This document shows positions 30,568-41,987 of a DNA stretch of 64,000 nucleotides, piece after piece. The stretch's first letter is position 1. Each line of letters opens with the position of its first letter. Position numbers and translations under genes: made by a program. Source of the stretch: Pohlia nutans (Eukaryota > Streptophyta > Bryopsida > Bryales > Mniaceae); assembly GCA_022496805.1 (NCBI GenBank), contig CM040085.1:31897811-31961810 (forward strand), written 5' to 3'. Under the pieces are notes generated by a model. It did no database searches. It was not told the DNA's origin and was given only the letters and a program-made list of their open reading frames with translations.

Positions 30568-30820
30568 CGGAATTCGTCCGACTGAAATAAGAATACTCCG
30601 AGCTTGGAATGAAGAAACTCTCACACGGCGGTGGTCGTTGATTCACGGCGTGCAACACCACGACCAGCTTGATCTGGGTAAACCAGACCTCGTCAGGCGT
30701 TTCGAATCAAGACAGTCGAGACTCAGCTAAGTGATGAAGAATGAGGTTCAAAAGCAATTATATAGAATTGGATTCAATACTGCTGGCAGTCAAAAATCTT
30801 GACACAAAGACTTCTTTAGT

Positions 30821-31160
30821 AGTCGATTACAATTCACAATACAGCAAGTCTTCAATTAACGCCGCCTCTTCAATTAGACTGTCTTCGAAATTCGGAAAAG
30901 TACTAATCACAGAAACTACACATGTACTCAGAATTCTTCTGGACACTGAGATATTTCGCAAGCGAACAAGTTGGAAGTCAACTATCAACACCTCACGAAG
31001 ATGGTACAAACCAGTCGATTACAATTCACAATACGACAAGTCTTCAATTACCGTCGCCTCTTCAATTAGACTGACCTCGATCGAAGCTTCGAAACTGACT
31101 ACAAACACAACCTGATTCCAGATGTTGACAGAACCTTAGAATTCTTCTGGAGGGGAACTG
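30821..31160. repeat. ~192-bp direct duplication upstream of the dioxygenase gene
   Basis: The segments from 30821 and from 31013 share AGTCGATTACAATTCACAAT, AAGTCTTCAATTA, GCCTCTTCAATTAGACTG and then AGAATTCTTCTGGA. They lie 250-600 bp upstream of the minus-strand start codon, so they may form part of its promoter. Confidence 0.7.
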
Positions 31161-31338
31161 AAAAACCCCACAAGATCGAAATACTAGATTGAGTGAGGAC
31201 GAGCTAGCTGATCGCTATGAGAAACGAATCAACTGGATAATTGAGTCGATGACAACTCTGCTAGCATAACTAGCTTCTTATATACATTTCAAACCAGCTC
31301 ATTCGATTGAAAGTCAAGTCAATGAGATCGACGTCGAT

Positions 31339-31746
31339 ACAGTTGTAACTAGCGCTCACTGAAAACAGTACCCCGAGCTCGAATCAATCAATCAAGCAAG
31401 CAAGCAAAGGAATTCAATGCCGCTATTGGCGGTAACTGCAGACTAGTTCGTCGCGTACGTCAAATCCGGTAAGTTGCATTGCATGACAAGGCTCGCAAGA
31501 CCAGGTGGAATCGGTTGAGAATATTCCAGTCGGCAAGGCGGCTTTGCACGGAGTTCGAGAACGGCGACGACAGAACAGGAATTCATTCATTATTCTTCGG
31601 GACGTTGACAACATCTAAGCCAGTTGAACTGTAGCGCTCACTGAAAACAGTACCCCGAGCTCGGAAGAATCGATCAATCAATTGGAATGGAATGCCACTA
31701 TTGGCGGTAACTACAGACTACTTTGTCGCGCACGTCAAATCCGGTT
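31339..31746. repeat. Second direct repeat pair upstream of the dioxygenase gene (282-bp offset)
   Basis: 31339-31472 and 31622-31746 share TAGCGCTCACTGAAAACAGT, ACCCCGAGCTCG, AATGCC(G/A)CTATTGGCGGTAA and ACGTCAAATCCGGT. The copies are highly similar, suggesting a recent local duplication. Confidence 0.75.
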
Positions 31747-31991
31747 GCAAGAGTGAGGTTCAGTAATGCTAGGGGGGAGATCCGCAATGCGAGCGCCGCG
31801 TGCCGGGCCGCCCGTGCCCGCGGTTTGGAGGCCCGTTTCAGTGTGAACACGGCTTCTATCTCACCAGGACTTTGTTACCCGGGACTCCTCACTGTTGTGC
31901 ACATTCAGTGCAGTAGACTCTCATGCGTGGTAATATTGTTGGAACTTACTTTGGTACAGCCTTTGGTACTTACTTTGGTACTTACTTTGGT

Positions 31992-33330
31992 GCCGTCTTG
32001 TTCAAGTTCCTGTCACTTTCACTCCGTGAAATTTTTTTACTAAGTACAATTTTGGACACGACGTAGACCGTAATGTCAAATGAGAGATTATGAAAGTCAA
32101 ATGTTAGGTTGTTGTGGTGGTTGTCATGGTCAAATGCCAGGTTACTATCGCAAAGTATTAGGTTGTCATTGCTAAATGTCAAGTTGTTTTCGCCAACAAT
32201 ATTAGGTTGAACAGACTTTGCCGTCTTCTTCAAGTTCCTGTCACTTCCACTCCATAGAAATTTTTTAAAGTACAATTTTGGACACTACATAGACCATAAT
32301 GTCAAATGAGAGATTGTGAAAGTCAAATGTTAGGTTGTTGTGGTGGTTGTCATGGTCAAATGCTAGGTTACTATTGCAAAGTATTAGGTTGTCATTGCAA
32401 AATGCCAAGTTGTTATCACAAACAATATTAGGTTGAACAGACTTTGTCGTCTTCTTCAAGTTCCTGTCACTTCCACTCCGTGGAAATTTTTTAAAATACA
32501 ATTTTGGACACGACATAGACCATACCCGGGGAGGTCACCCCATTGTCAAGTTGAACACCACGTGCGAACAAAGTTTGCTACCCCTATATTATATGCCATA
32601 AATAATTTTAAAAATTATGATATTTTTTCTACATATACGTAACCATTGATAACATCTTTTGTATTTTTTTTTGAAATTTTTAGTCATCTTCATTTTTTTT
32701 AGTAATTGTTTTAGTTCATTTCTACGTCATTCTAGTTAGAAACGGTATGTTTTATAAAAAAAGAAAGATCATCAAATTTGGTTATCTTTTTTTTACTATG
32801 TAATAGATACTAAGTATATCTACTCATGAAAAAAAATTGATAAAATTTTGACCCATTTCGGTGATGCAACTTAGAAAACTTAGATTTATTTTGTTCGCAC
32901 GTGGTTTTCAACTTGACAATGGAGTGACCTCCCCGGGAGACCATAATGTCAAATGAGAGATTGTGAAAGTCAAATGTTAGGTTGTTGTGGTGGTTATCAT
33001 GGTCAAATGCTAGGTTACTATTGCAAAGTATTAGGTTGTCATTGCAAAATGCCAAGTTTTTATCGCAAACAATATTAGGTTGAACAGACTTTGCCGTCTT
33101 GTTCGAGTTCTCCATGGAAATTTTTTAGAGTACAATTTTGGACACAACATAGATCATAATGTCAAATGAGAGATTGTGAAAGTCAATTGTTAGGTTGTTG
33201 TGGTGGTTGCCATAGTCAAATGCCAGATTACTATCGTAAAGTATTAGGTTGTCATTGCAAGATGCCAAGTTGTTATATCAAACAATATTAAGTTGTCATT
33301 GCAAATGTCAGGTTGCTATCGCAAAGTATT
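31992..33330. repeat. Tandem array of ~227-bp units, one interrupted by a transposon
   Basis: Units can be anchored on G(C/T)CGTCTT(G/C)TTC at 31992, 32220, 32446 and 33093. The first two offsets are 228 and 226; the third (647) equals one unit plus the 421 bp of inserted element and duplicated target. Each unit contains shorter GTCAAATG-TTAGGTTG words at 24-28-bp spacing, so it has a nested sub-repeat. The array decays into loose copies up to about 33500. Confidence 0.85.
32525..32937. mobile_element. hAT-like MITE inserted in the ~227-bp tandem array
   Basis: Ends CCCGGGGAGGTCAC and GTGACCTCCCCGGG are perfectly inverted (14 bp) and extend inward through CATTGTCAAGTTGAA. The 8-bp duplication AGACCATA flanks both sides (32517-32524 and 32938-32945). 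Neighbouring array units show the uninterrupted target, ATAGACCATAATG, which confirms the boundaries. Confidence 0.9.
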
Positions 33331-33499
33331 AGATTGTCAAATGTTGCAAAATGCCAGGTTGCCATAAGGTTGTCATGTTTGACAATTGTTTTTCAACTTG
33401 ATGTCATATTAAACGTGTGATGTCCATAGTCAAATGTTAAAGTTGTCGTTACAATATGTCACGTTTCGATTACAAAATGTAGTTGCCATTACAAAATGT

Positions 33500-34182
33500 C
33501 AAGTTGCCATGACTAAAGACCAATTTACCATGGCGAAAAACCAAACAACTAAAGTCACAAAACTAAATGTTAGGTACAAGCTAGGTAGGTCAAATATGCT
33601 AAGGAAGCAAATAGGCTAGATATCATAATTATGAGCCAACTCCTTGTTTTAAAAATTTGAATACATTTTTGTCCATTTTAGAGAAATACTAAATAGAAAT
33701 TAGTGGAATTTTTTTTATCATAATTGTTTTAATATACATTTTCTTATAGGCCTTGGATAGAAGAATCCAAAAACATAATCTTATATTACATTGAGACATG
33801 TCACAATATGGTTATTGTAATTTTTATTTATTTTTTAATTTAAAAAGTTAAATAAAAGTATCCTAGAAAAAAATTTCCAAAAATTTGTAGTTTAATTATG
33901 ATTATTATAATTATTTTATTTTATTTCAAATTTTCTTTAAAAAATATTCATATTGCTCTTTTTTCCTTTTAAATGTTAATTTTAACCATTTAATATTAAT
34001 AAAAGATAGACTTTAACTTGTAAATGTTTATATTGTATGTTTTTAAAATGTCAAATACAATCTATAAACGTAGGATCCCTAGTAGTGTGCTTAATATGAG
34101 AATGGCCATCCTAGACAGACCAAAAGAAATGCCAGATATTTTTATTTTTAACTTTGGTTGTATGGTTTATAGTCATAACCAC
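33500..34182. other. AT-rich intergenic stretch, no gene seen
   Basis: The first part fades out of the tandem array (scattered AATGTCA(A/C)GTTGCCAT words). The rest is AT-rich with A/T runs and no coding or repeat structure that I can define. A related stretch, beginning ATGTCAACTCCTTGTTTT, is at 35860-36060. Confidence 0.5.
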
Positions 34183-34186
34183 TTAA

Positions 34187-34911
34187 CCCTTAGCTGCCCA
34201 ACTGTTCATTTTTATGGACGATGTATGGATTTCGTTCACGTTTTCTCATCCATCATAGACTTTATGCTAGGAAAACAAATATTACTCCCTTTGTTTCATA
34301 ATAAGAGTCCAAAATCACATACTTTCTTGCGTCAATTTAAGAGTCCGCATTCATTGTGTTGCCTTCCTGAATTGACTCCTACTCATTCATTGTGTTGCCT
34401 TCGTACATTGCCTTCCTACATCTTTCATCCCTTTTTATAAGACACACAGTGCCAAAAGTTGTCATTGTGTTTCGTCCCTTTCAACATTAGACTTTGTTTC
34501 CATCTTAAATCTCAAAATTTTCTCCAGAGTGGACTTCGCCAAAAATTTCAAAGATTTGAGACTAGATGTGCTTTTGAAAAAATAAACTCATAAAATTAAG
34601 CAACCAAAAAATCTCCAAAAATCACTACACTTAGAGTATTACATTTCAACCCATCACATCAAATTTCATCCCCAAATTGTCAATATTTTATTCGCAATTG
34701 ATTTACAAAACATATTTGAATTTCAAGTTTCAAATTTTATACAGAAATAGTGGAGATAGCAATCGCATGTCTAACTATATGGACAAAATCTAAAATTCAT
34801 AATGTACAACTTTTGTTCACAAATCAAGTTCAAAATATCCCTCTTAGTTGCATTTTATAATGCATCTATGCAAAACTGCCGAATTTGGAGAGGGGTGAGG
34901 ATGTTTAGGGA
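34187..34911. mobile_element. TTAA-flanked piggyBac-like element, family 2, with a nested insertion
   Basis: Start CCCTTAGCTGCCC after TTAA (34183-34186); end GATGTTTAGGGA before TTAA (34912-34915). The interior matches the copies at 38351, 41988, 44024 and 45094. A fragment with ATTACTCCCTTTGTTTCATAATAAGAG-type Stowaway character is inserted near 34282-34440. Confidence 0.75.
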
Positions 34912-34985
34912 TTAATGAAAAAATTATTGTCATAAGTAACATAGTGACCGAAAAATTTGAGTGAAGTTACTAAGTATTAGGAAAA

Positions 34986-35060
34986 TATAAATATAAATAT
35001 AAATAAATAAATAAAATTTAAAAAACATAAACTATAATTATTATTTATATAAATATTAAT
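34986..35060. repeat. (ATAAAT)/(AAAT) microsatellite
   Basis: A run of AAATATAAATATAAATAAATAAATAAA-like units; no other content. Confidence 0.6.
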
Positions 35061-35347
35061 AGAATGACTTTGAATTTTTGAATCCCAAGCTGAATTTTTT
35101 TTTATTTCATCGTACAAATTATGCACTGGACATGTGTTTCACGATTTAGGCATTCAAATCTATGGCAACCCTTGTCTGTACGGGGATTCAATCGACACCT
35201 TCCAATAATTGTAGGTTTATTGATTTTGTTGGCCTCTTGTAATAAGTGATCATCTTAGGTATCATTCTTTGCAATCTTGGCCTCTTTTTGTAGGCATGAA
35301 CTAGATAACATTCTTTTTGGTAAACGGCACAAAACTAGTAGCTAATA

Positions 35348-35630
35348 CTCCCTCTGTTCCAATATTAAGCAATTGTTTGCACCTAGTTCCTGTTCCAAAA
35401 TAAACGAATCGTTTCATAAGCACCTGCCACTGCGTTTCATGAACTGAGAGTTAAATCTGGCTTGAACTAGCACTGAGCACCGATGGATGTACACATGGAC
35501 ACTGAATGAGATTTGGTTTCCTGGTCAACACGTGAACACACTACTTTTGCCGCAAATCCTTGAGCCTGATCTCACCACCCTATTTTCCAAGAAAAACTCA
35601 TATGGGTGCTTAATATTGGGATAGAGGGAG
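35348..35630. mobile_element. Stowaway-like MITE, 283 bp
   Basis: Ends CTCCCTCTGTTCCAATATTA and TAATATTGGGATAGAGGGAG, flanked by TA on both sides. Confidence 0.8.
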
Positions 35631-36070
35631 TACTAATTTTTTGAACTAACTTAGGATCTTCATAATTCCAATGGTACATGTTTTATAAATACGGTATCAT
35701 AAATTATGACATTTTAGAAAATTAACTAACAAAAGGGTACTTAAAATTCACAAAATCCTACATGATACCCTCTTAAAAAATATCCCCTTAACGCAAGTGT
35801 ATACATTAAGTATAAAGGAGTGAGTCCCCCGAGATGTTGAGTGTGCAACGAATGCCTGAAATGTCAACTCCTTGTTTTTAAAATCTAAATACTTTTTATG
35901 TTTAAGTTAGTTTTAAGCAATAGAAGTTAGTGAAAAAAATTTTATTGTAATTGTTTTAATGTAGCATGTTCTTGTAGGCCTTTGATACAGGAATCCAAAA
36001 ACATAATCTTATATTATATTTAGACAAGTCACAATATGGTTATTGTGCTTTGAGAAACTTTTAAAAATCA

Positions 36071-36433
36071 GGGCCGCTTCACACTATGGCCAAAGGTCGA
36101 GAGGCCGTCGATTTCCACCAATCAAATTGCAAGAAACCATGGCTTCGGCCTCTCGACCCTTCACACTAGAGGCCAAAGTCCAAAGTCCGTGGACCTTCAA
36201 AATGCTTACATGGCAACACTTTTTGACCAAGGTGACGGCCTCTCGAGATAAAGTTTGGGTCCTACATTTTGCAAGACCCGTCACTATGGTCGAGAGGCCG
36301 TCGATTTCTTTTCATAAAAAATGAAAACTATATTTTATGCCTATTTTCAGTAGATTTCTTTGGACTCTCAACAAAGTTTGGACTCTCAATCCCACGGCCT
36401 CTCGACTTGGACGGCCATAGTGTGAAGCGGCCC
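36071..36433. mobile_element. MITE with GGGCCGCTTCACACTATGGCC ends and TCA duplication
   Basis: The left end GGGCCGCTTCACACTATGG and right end CCATAGTGTGAAGCGGCCC are perfectly inverted (19 bp) and TCA flanks both sides. The words GGCCTCTCGA and its complement recur inside. The superfamily is not certain; a 3-bp duplication fits CACTA or PIF-like elements. A partial copy lies in OSCA intron 2. Confidence 0.85.
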
Positions 36434-36480
36434 TCAGATTACAAGCATTCTAAGAAAAATTCTTACTAAAATTTGTAGTT

Positions 36481-36530
36481 TTATATATATATATATATAT
36501 ATATATAGTTATAGTTATATATATATATAT
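36481..36530. repeat. (TA)n microsatellite
   Basis: Two TA-dinucleotide runs are broken by TAGTTATAGT. It is simple sequence only. Confidence 0.85.
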
Positions 36531-38346
36531 GAAAGAATAATTCAAAACTAGTGGAATTTTATTCATATTATATGTTTTTAAAATGTCAAAAACCATTTCT
36601 AAAGAATTTTAATGCGGATGCTTCCTAGTATTGTGCGTAATATGAGAATTGCTATCCCAGATAGACCAAAAGATAAGTTATACCACACAGTTTGATTTTT
36701 GGCTTTAGTTATGTGATCTACAGTCATAACCACTTACTTCCTCTGCCCCACTAAAAAACCCGTAGCCTTAGAGAAAAAAAGAGCCCTGTAGAGGGCCTCC
36801 ACAATTTGACAGTGCAAGACTATACAATGTAGTGTAGGAGAGCTAATGTTGTACACAATGTCTGACAGGAAAATGTGATCATCTCATGCGATTTGCCCAA
36901 GGTAAGTGAGTTCTAGCTCATGGTGAATGTGCCTTTTCCTGTTTATATCAATGGCCTTGTGACACACCTCTGACGCAGTTGCTGGCGGATTGTAGCATTA
37001 ACTTACTTCAAAATGTGAATTTTTGAGATGAAGACTACCTGTTCACTTAGATCAACAAACTCACTTGCTGGAGTGGTGATTAGTCCATCCCACATGTTCG
37101 TTTTTTACTTTTAATTTCATAGATACATGGTTGCCTTGTTTGCATTTCCCTTGCCTACTGTTGCTGATCGATCTCCATTACAATTAACATCTCGTCACAT
37201 ATGCATATGCCCAAGTCACATGTTCGTTCTAGAATAAAGATTTACAAACATTACTGCATAGAATTAGTCGCCTGACGGATCTTGCTAGGCCTCTACACGA
37301 CAGGCCTGAGTCAGCCCACCGCCTAATATGCATATATACCTGGAACCAAGTGGAGTTCATCTGAGGATATAAAAACTATATTGAACACACTAAAGAATTA
37401 TATTTCTATTCAAAATATAATTTAAAACCGCCTTCCTTGTCCTACCCTCATAATTGTCCGTGTTCACTTACCTGAGCAAGTATAGGGGATTCTTCATTCC
37501 CCTAGCACGTAAATTCACATTTAAATGTAATCGAAGGTCCCATTCGCAACTTCTGAAGGGGCCCTCTACATGGCTCCTATTTTTTCTAATGCTTTTGGCA
37601 TGTTCTCATTTAACGTTTATTTGACAAAAATGGTTGTTTGAATATTTGAAAAATGGTATATCTTTAAATGAAGTATGTAGTTTTTGTGTCACTCTCATTG
37701 GCCATCTTGTTTGTATTTAAACTTTGATGGCTTTATTAGACACTTTTTTGTGACTAATGCTCCTCTAGAGCATATTCTATAATGAGTAAGGAACTGGAGA
37801 TTTTTTGTAATTCTTCTCTTGCAATACTTGTTTTTTTGCATGAGTGTGAAAAAAAAATCCAAAAGAATGGGTTAAAGAATAACTCCAAGTTAATAGAGAT
37901 ATCCACAAAGTACAGAGGATAACCCCCTTTCCTCACTCTTCTTTTTTTTGGCCTTATATTGGTTGTTTGATTCTATTTGAGACCACAAGGAGCATATGGC
38001 TTGGCTTGAGTGAACTTCCCATAGGTGTGGGCGGAACATGTGGTCAACGAATGGGAGCGTGGGTTGGAATTGGAAGATCGTGGCCTTGGAATGGAGAAGT
38101 CCCAGGTTCAAATCCCACCAACCTCGCTTTTACTTCTCATTGGTGCAGTAAAAGGTGGACCAAAACCCTTTTTTGTCTATCCTCGATGGTAAAAGAGTTT
38201 GAGCTAGAGTTTACAAATTATTTTTTCATTGAGAGGACTTTGCAAAATATCTCTAATAAACTCAATCATAACATTGTCAAGCCCTAAACTTTGTACCCCT
38301 ACTAAAATTTCCTCTAATTCTCTCCAATGCTCTTTGTTTTCATATC
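36531..38346. other. Intergenic, no gene seen; possible tRNA-derived SINE near 38020-38170
   Basis: Most of this is unique AT-rich sequence without a supported frame. Around 38024-38125 there is GTGGTCAACGAATGGGAGCG followed about 60 nt later by AGGTTCAAATCCCACC, which resemble the A and B boxes of an RNA polymerase III promoter, then a short tail to a T-run near 38168. That arrangement fits a SINE or a tRNA pseudogene; no clover-leaf can be drawn with confidence. Confidence 0.35.
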
Positions 38347-38350
38347 TTAA

Positions 38351-38881
38351 CCCTTGATCGCTTGACCATCCATATTTTGGACGACGTACAAATTTCATCC
38401 ATGTTTTCTCATCCATCATGCAACTTTTGCAGTGTGAACCAATTAGAAAGGGGATGATTTGTGAAATTTTTATACTTCATTTCATGTTGTAGCGATTCAC
38501 CAAAAAATTCTAACTACCTAGTACAAAACGAATCAAAAGTGCTCTTGAAAAAGTCAACTCATAAAATTAAGAAACCAAAAAAACCCCAAAAATCACTACA
38601 CGTAGAGTATTATATTTCAACCAATCACAATAAAATTCATCCACAAATTGTCAATATCTTATTTGTAATCGAATTACAAAAGAATTTTGAATATTGAGTT
38701 TCAAATTTTATACAAAATATTGGTGATAGCAATCATAGATCTAACCGTATGGATAGAATCTAAAATTCATAATGTACAACTTTTATTCATACATCAAGTT
38801 CAAAATATCCCTCTTAGTTGCATTTTATAATGCATCTTTGTAAAACTACCAAATTTGGAGAGGGCTCTAGGCATGTAGGAG
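38351..38881. mobile_element. TTAA-flanked piggyBac-like element, family 2
   Basis: CCCTTGATCGCTTGACC follows TTAA at 38347-38350, and the right end GGCATGTAGGAG precedes TTAA at 38882-38885. Interior words CATTTTATAATGCATCT and AATTTGGAGAGGGCTCTAGGC are shared with family 2 in this orientation. Confidence 0.7.
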
Positions 38882-39355
38882 TTAAATTTGTCTTACTTGC
38901 TTGATTCCTACTAAATTCCCTCATAGAATGGCAAGTGTTGTCTGTCACTCTAGTTCCAAAGGAAGTTACTCTATTAGTAAAAATCAAACCAAGCAGCAGG
39001 GAGTATTGTTATAGAATATAATGTAAGGTAAAAACACCAGAAACTGTTAGGTACCAATTGTGGTCACCTATAAAAGCACCTATTTCAACTTCAGGAGTTC
39101 CCAATTTAGTTATCACAAACATTAATCATTAATACCAAGTTAGCAATCTGATTGGATTAGAAATGAAAGACAGTTATTGGTACACCTACTAACATCAATA
39201 GTGGTCTATGCATATTAAGTTTGAAAATTTATACCAAAATCATACATTGTGAAAAAACTAATTAAAAATTGAGCTTGGTTGTTAAACCCAAAGTTTTACG
39301 TGCTGCAATTTTTTATCATTGAAAATCAACGCTCTATGTAGATTGAAATGCTTAA

Positions 39356-39677
39356 CCCCTAAACGTACCAACCCTTTCAACACAAGTAGATGCTAGCCTC
39401 AAAAATAGATATTAGCATGGGTCAGATGTACATGAGGTGTACATGAAAGGACCATTGCAAGCATAAAATCTACCCAAATTTTTTGACATACTTGCAATTA
39501 GAGGCCTCTCCAATATTATCAACAACTCCCCATCACAAGAAATTTATTGTAATTGGTAGAGAATTTAATAGGCTTACAAAGGTGACTTGGATGAAAGTCA
39601 TCCGAGATTGTATGAGAAAGTTGCAAGACTTTGAATATGTTCGTGATCCAGTTTCTGAATGCTGGAACGTTTAGGGG
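39356..39677. mobile_element. TTAA-flanked piggyBac-like MITE, 322 bp
   Basis: Both ends read CCCCTAAACGT inward (11 bp perfect) and TTAA flanks both sides (39352-39355 and 39678-39681). The interior differs from families 1 and 2. Confidence 0.85.
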
Positions 39678-39709
39678 TTAAACTGACGGCAACTGTACCT
39701 CTTACATTA

Positions 39710-40122
39710 GAGCAAGCCCAACAGTTCCTAAACAAATATGTCTGCCAAATATTAATTTGAGAGCCATTTTTAACTTAGAGGAATGTTATACAATAAGTAG
39801 CCCAACAACATTCCTTGAACGAACACCAAGGCAACTTATAAAACAAAGATTTATGAAAGTAACTGGATGACCTTGAAGCACGGGCCGGTGAATAGTCTTC
39901 AAGCTCGTTATTTAATTGTTGATTGAGCATCTTTGCTCGCTTGGTGTGAGAAATTTGTTTGCGCCAAAGCTTCTGTAGATGGCGGGGAAACCTCAAACTT
40001 TGGGTCCAAAAACTATTATTTAGCATTAGTGGGTAGTTGTTGGGCCAAACTTCGAAGCAAGTGGAGATGATCACCAAATCTTGGCGTTGGTCCCTCCAAA
40101 ACACCTGCTGCTGGTTTAGCTC
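39710..40122 (+). mobile_element. PIF/Harbinger-like MITE (family F)
   Basis: GAGCAAGCCCAACAG to GCTGGTTTAGCTC, flanked by TTA on both sides; about 90 percent similar by eye to 6718-7133 in the same orientation. Confidence 0.8.
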
Positions 40123-40125
40123 TTA

Positions 40126-40523
40126 GAGCATGCCCAACAGCAGAGAAAGGTACCAGTCAAACGCCAATTTAGTAGTGGTTTGGGGTAAACATGACCCCAA
40201 CAACAGTAAGAAAGCATCCTTCAAACACTAAGATAGCTTGGTGGTGGCTTTTATTTGAGTTCAGGACGCCATATACTCCTCTCTTGGCGGCTTTGATTTT
40301 CTGACGCTAAACATGGGAACCAACGAAGCAAGGGAACAAGCACAACATGGGGAGGGACTAGCACAGAATGAGCATGTGACACATGGCATTGCAATAATTA
40401 GCTAACTACAATAACTTGTTATTATACTCCCTCATGTAGTGGATCTTACACATGCGCTCCTTTTTTGGGGTTTTCCAATATTTGCCAATATCTTTGGTTT
40501 GAGAAAATAAGTTTGCTGCTGGG
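40126..40523. mobile_element. Possible third Harbinger-type element between two family F copies
   Basis: It begins GAGCATGCCCAACAGCAG right after the TTA of the preceding element and ends TTTGCTGCTGGG just before the TTA of the next. The interior is unlike family F. The right end is short and imperfect. Confidence 0.45.
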
Positions 40524-40526
40524 TTA

Positions 40527-40941
40527 GAGCATGCCCAACAGCATGTGTTTTGGAGGGACCAACGCCAAGATTTGGTGTAGTTATCTCCACTTGCTTTGAA
40601 GTTTGGCCCAACAACTACCCACCAACGCTAAATAATAGTTTCTGGAGCCAAAGTTTGAGGTTTCCCCGCCATCCAGAGAAGCTTTGGCGCAAGCAAATTT
40701 CTCACACCAAGCAAGCAAAGATGCTCAATCAACAATTAAATAACAAGCTTGAAGACTATTCATGGCCCGTGCTTCAAGGTCATCAAGTAACTTTATATAA
40801 AATCTTCATTTTATAAGTTGCCTTGGTGTTCGCTCCAGGAATGCTGCTGGGGTACTTCATGTATTACATTCCTCCATATTAAAAATGGCCTTCAAATTGA
40901 TGCTTGGCGGAAATTTTTCTCTGGAACTGCTGGGCTTGCTC
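40527..40941 (-). mobile_element. PIF/Harbinger-like MITE (family F), inverted copy
   Basis: GAGCATGCCCAACAG to GCTGGGCTTGCTC, flanked by TTA on both sides. The interior is the reverse complement of 39710-40122. Confidence 0.8.
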
Positions 40942-41983
40942 TTACCTTAGTTCCTTCAAGTGAATTTGCATGAATTCCTACAACGAGCCAGGAATGAAGG
41001 AGCCCGTGGGCTTCTTTATCCAGACACTCACTACTTACAGTAGTTCGGTGGATACCGAGGGAGCCAATTATAGAAACTCTGTTAGTCTTCATGGAGAGGT
41101 AGACCTGATCCCCAAATGCTGGCAAATTGGTGAACAGTTGTCAACAGAAGAATTTGGAAACCTAGAGGGGTAAAGGGGCAGAGCTAGAAGCTGAGAATAA
41201 TGGAATCACTTTAGACACAAATAAACCACCCCTTCAGTTTACCCTTAAAGGACAAATGCTTTCCTGATTCCACACCCAAAATCTCTTTTAAACTGCATTT
41301 AAAGCATGATTCTCTTATCAATTTACTTTGGTTCTATTCTAAAGAAGTATAGACCCCTCAAAGGTGCTCGGTTTGGCATTTAAAAAACCCCAATTGGTAC
41401 AGTGGAGTAGAAGTTATGAGCAAGATTCTCCCAAAATACTATCAAGCCCGTAGGGCTCGCATTGTCCTGTTAGGGTTCAAAGTCAACCTTGGTTTGGTCT
41501 CTTTGGAATCTCTTAAATTGCTATTGATTCGGACATCCATGCAACGTACTCCCTTTGTTCTATATTTTTATTTCTATTTAAAAAAACACCTTTCAACATT
41601 GGAAGGAGCATAGGGTTCTCAATACCTTGCCGGACCACACCTTTTACATTGTAGCAACATTGTAGAGAACCTGCTACTAAAATAATCCAACTCTTTGATC
41701 CTCTTGTTTGCACCAGTTGAAGTTAGAGAAAATTCTTTGTGATTCCTCTGATCCTCTAACAGATGCTTGAGATTTGGAAGTGAACACGGTAGGGAGGCTC
41801 AAGAACATTATGAGCGTTCCTACGTGGTTTTTTTTATTTCGGAATAGAAGAAGTATCAATTTTCATTTCATAGTGTACTATTAGAAAAGTGGTCTTTGGG
41901 CACCAAGGAATAGTGCCATAGCGTGGTGCCCAAGGCCCAGAGTTTACGAAATGAGTGATATTTTCTTAAAACTCTCTCTATTT
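40942..41983. other. Intergenic, no gene seen
   Basis: About 41620-41830 is shared with OSCA intron 3 (about 12030-12240). A Stowaway-like end (GTACTCCCTTTGTTCTATATTTTTA) is present near 41548 without a clear partner. Confidence 0.45.
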
Positions 41984-41987
41984 AATC

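Noticed and set aside
34024..34440. 138-codon plus frame
   Set aside because: It spans the start of a TTAA element and a nested MITE, so it is not a gene.
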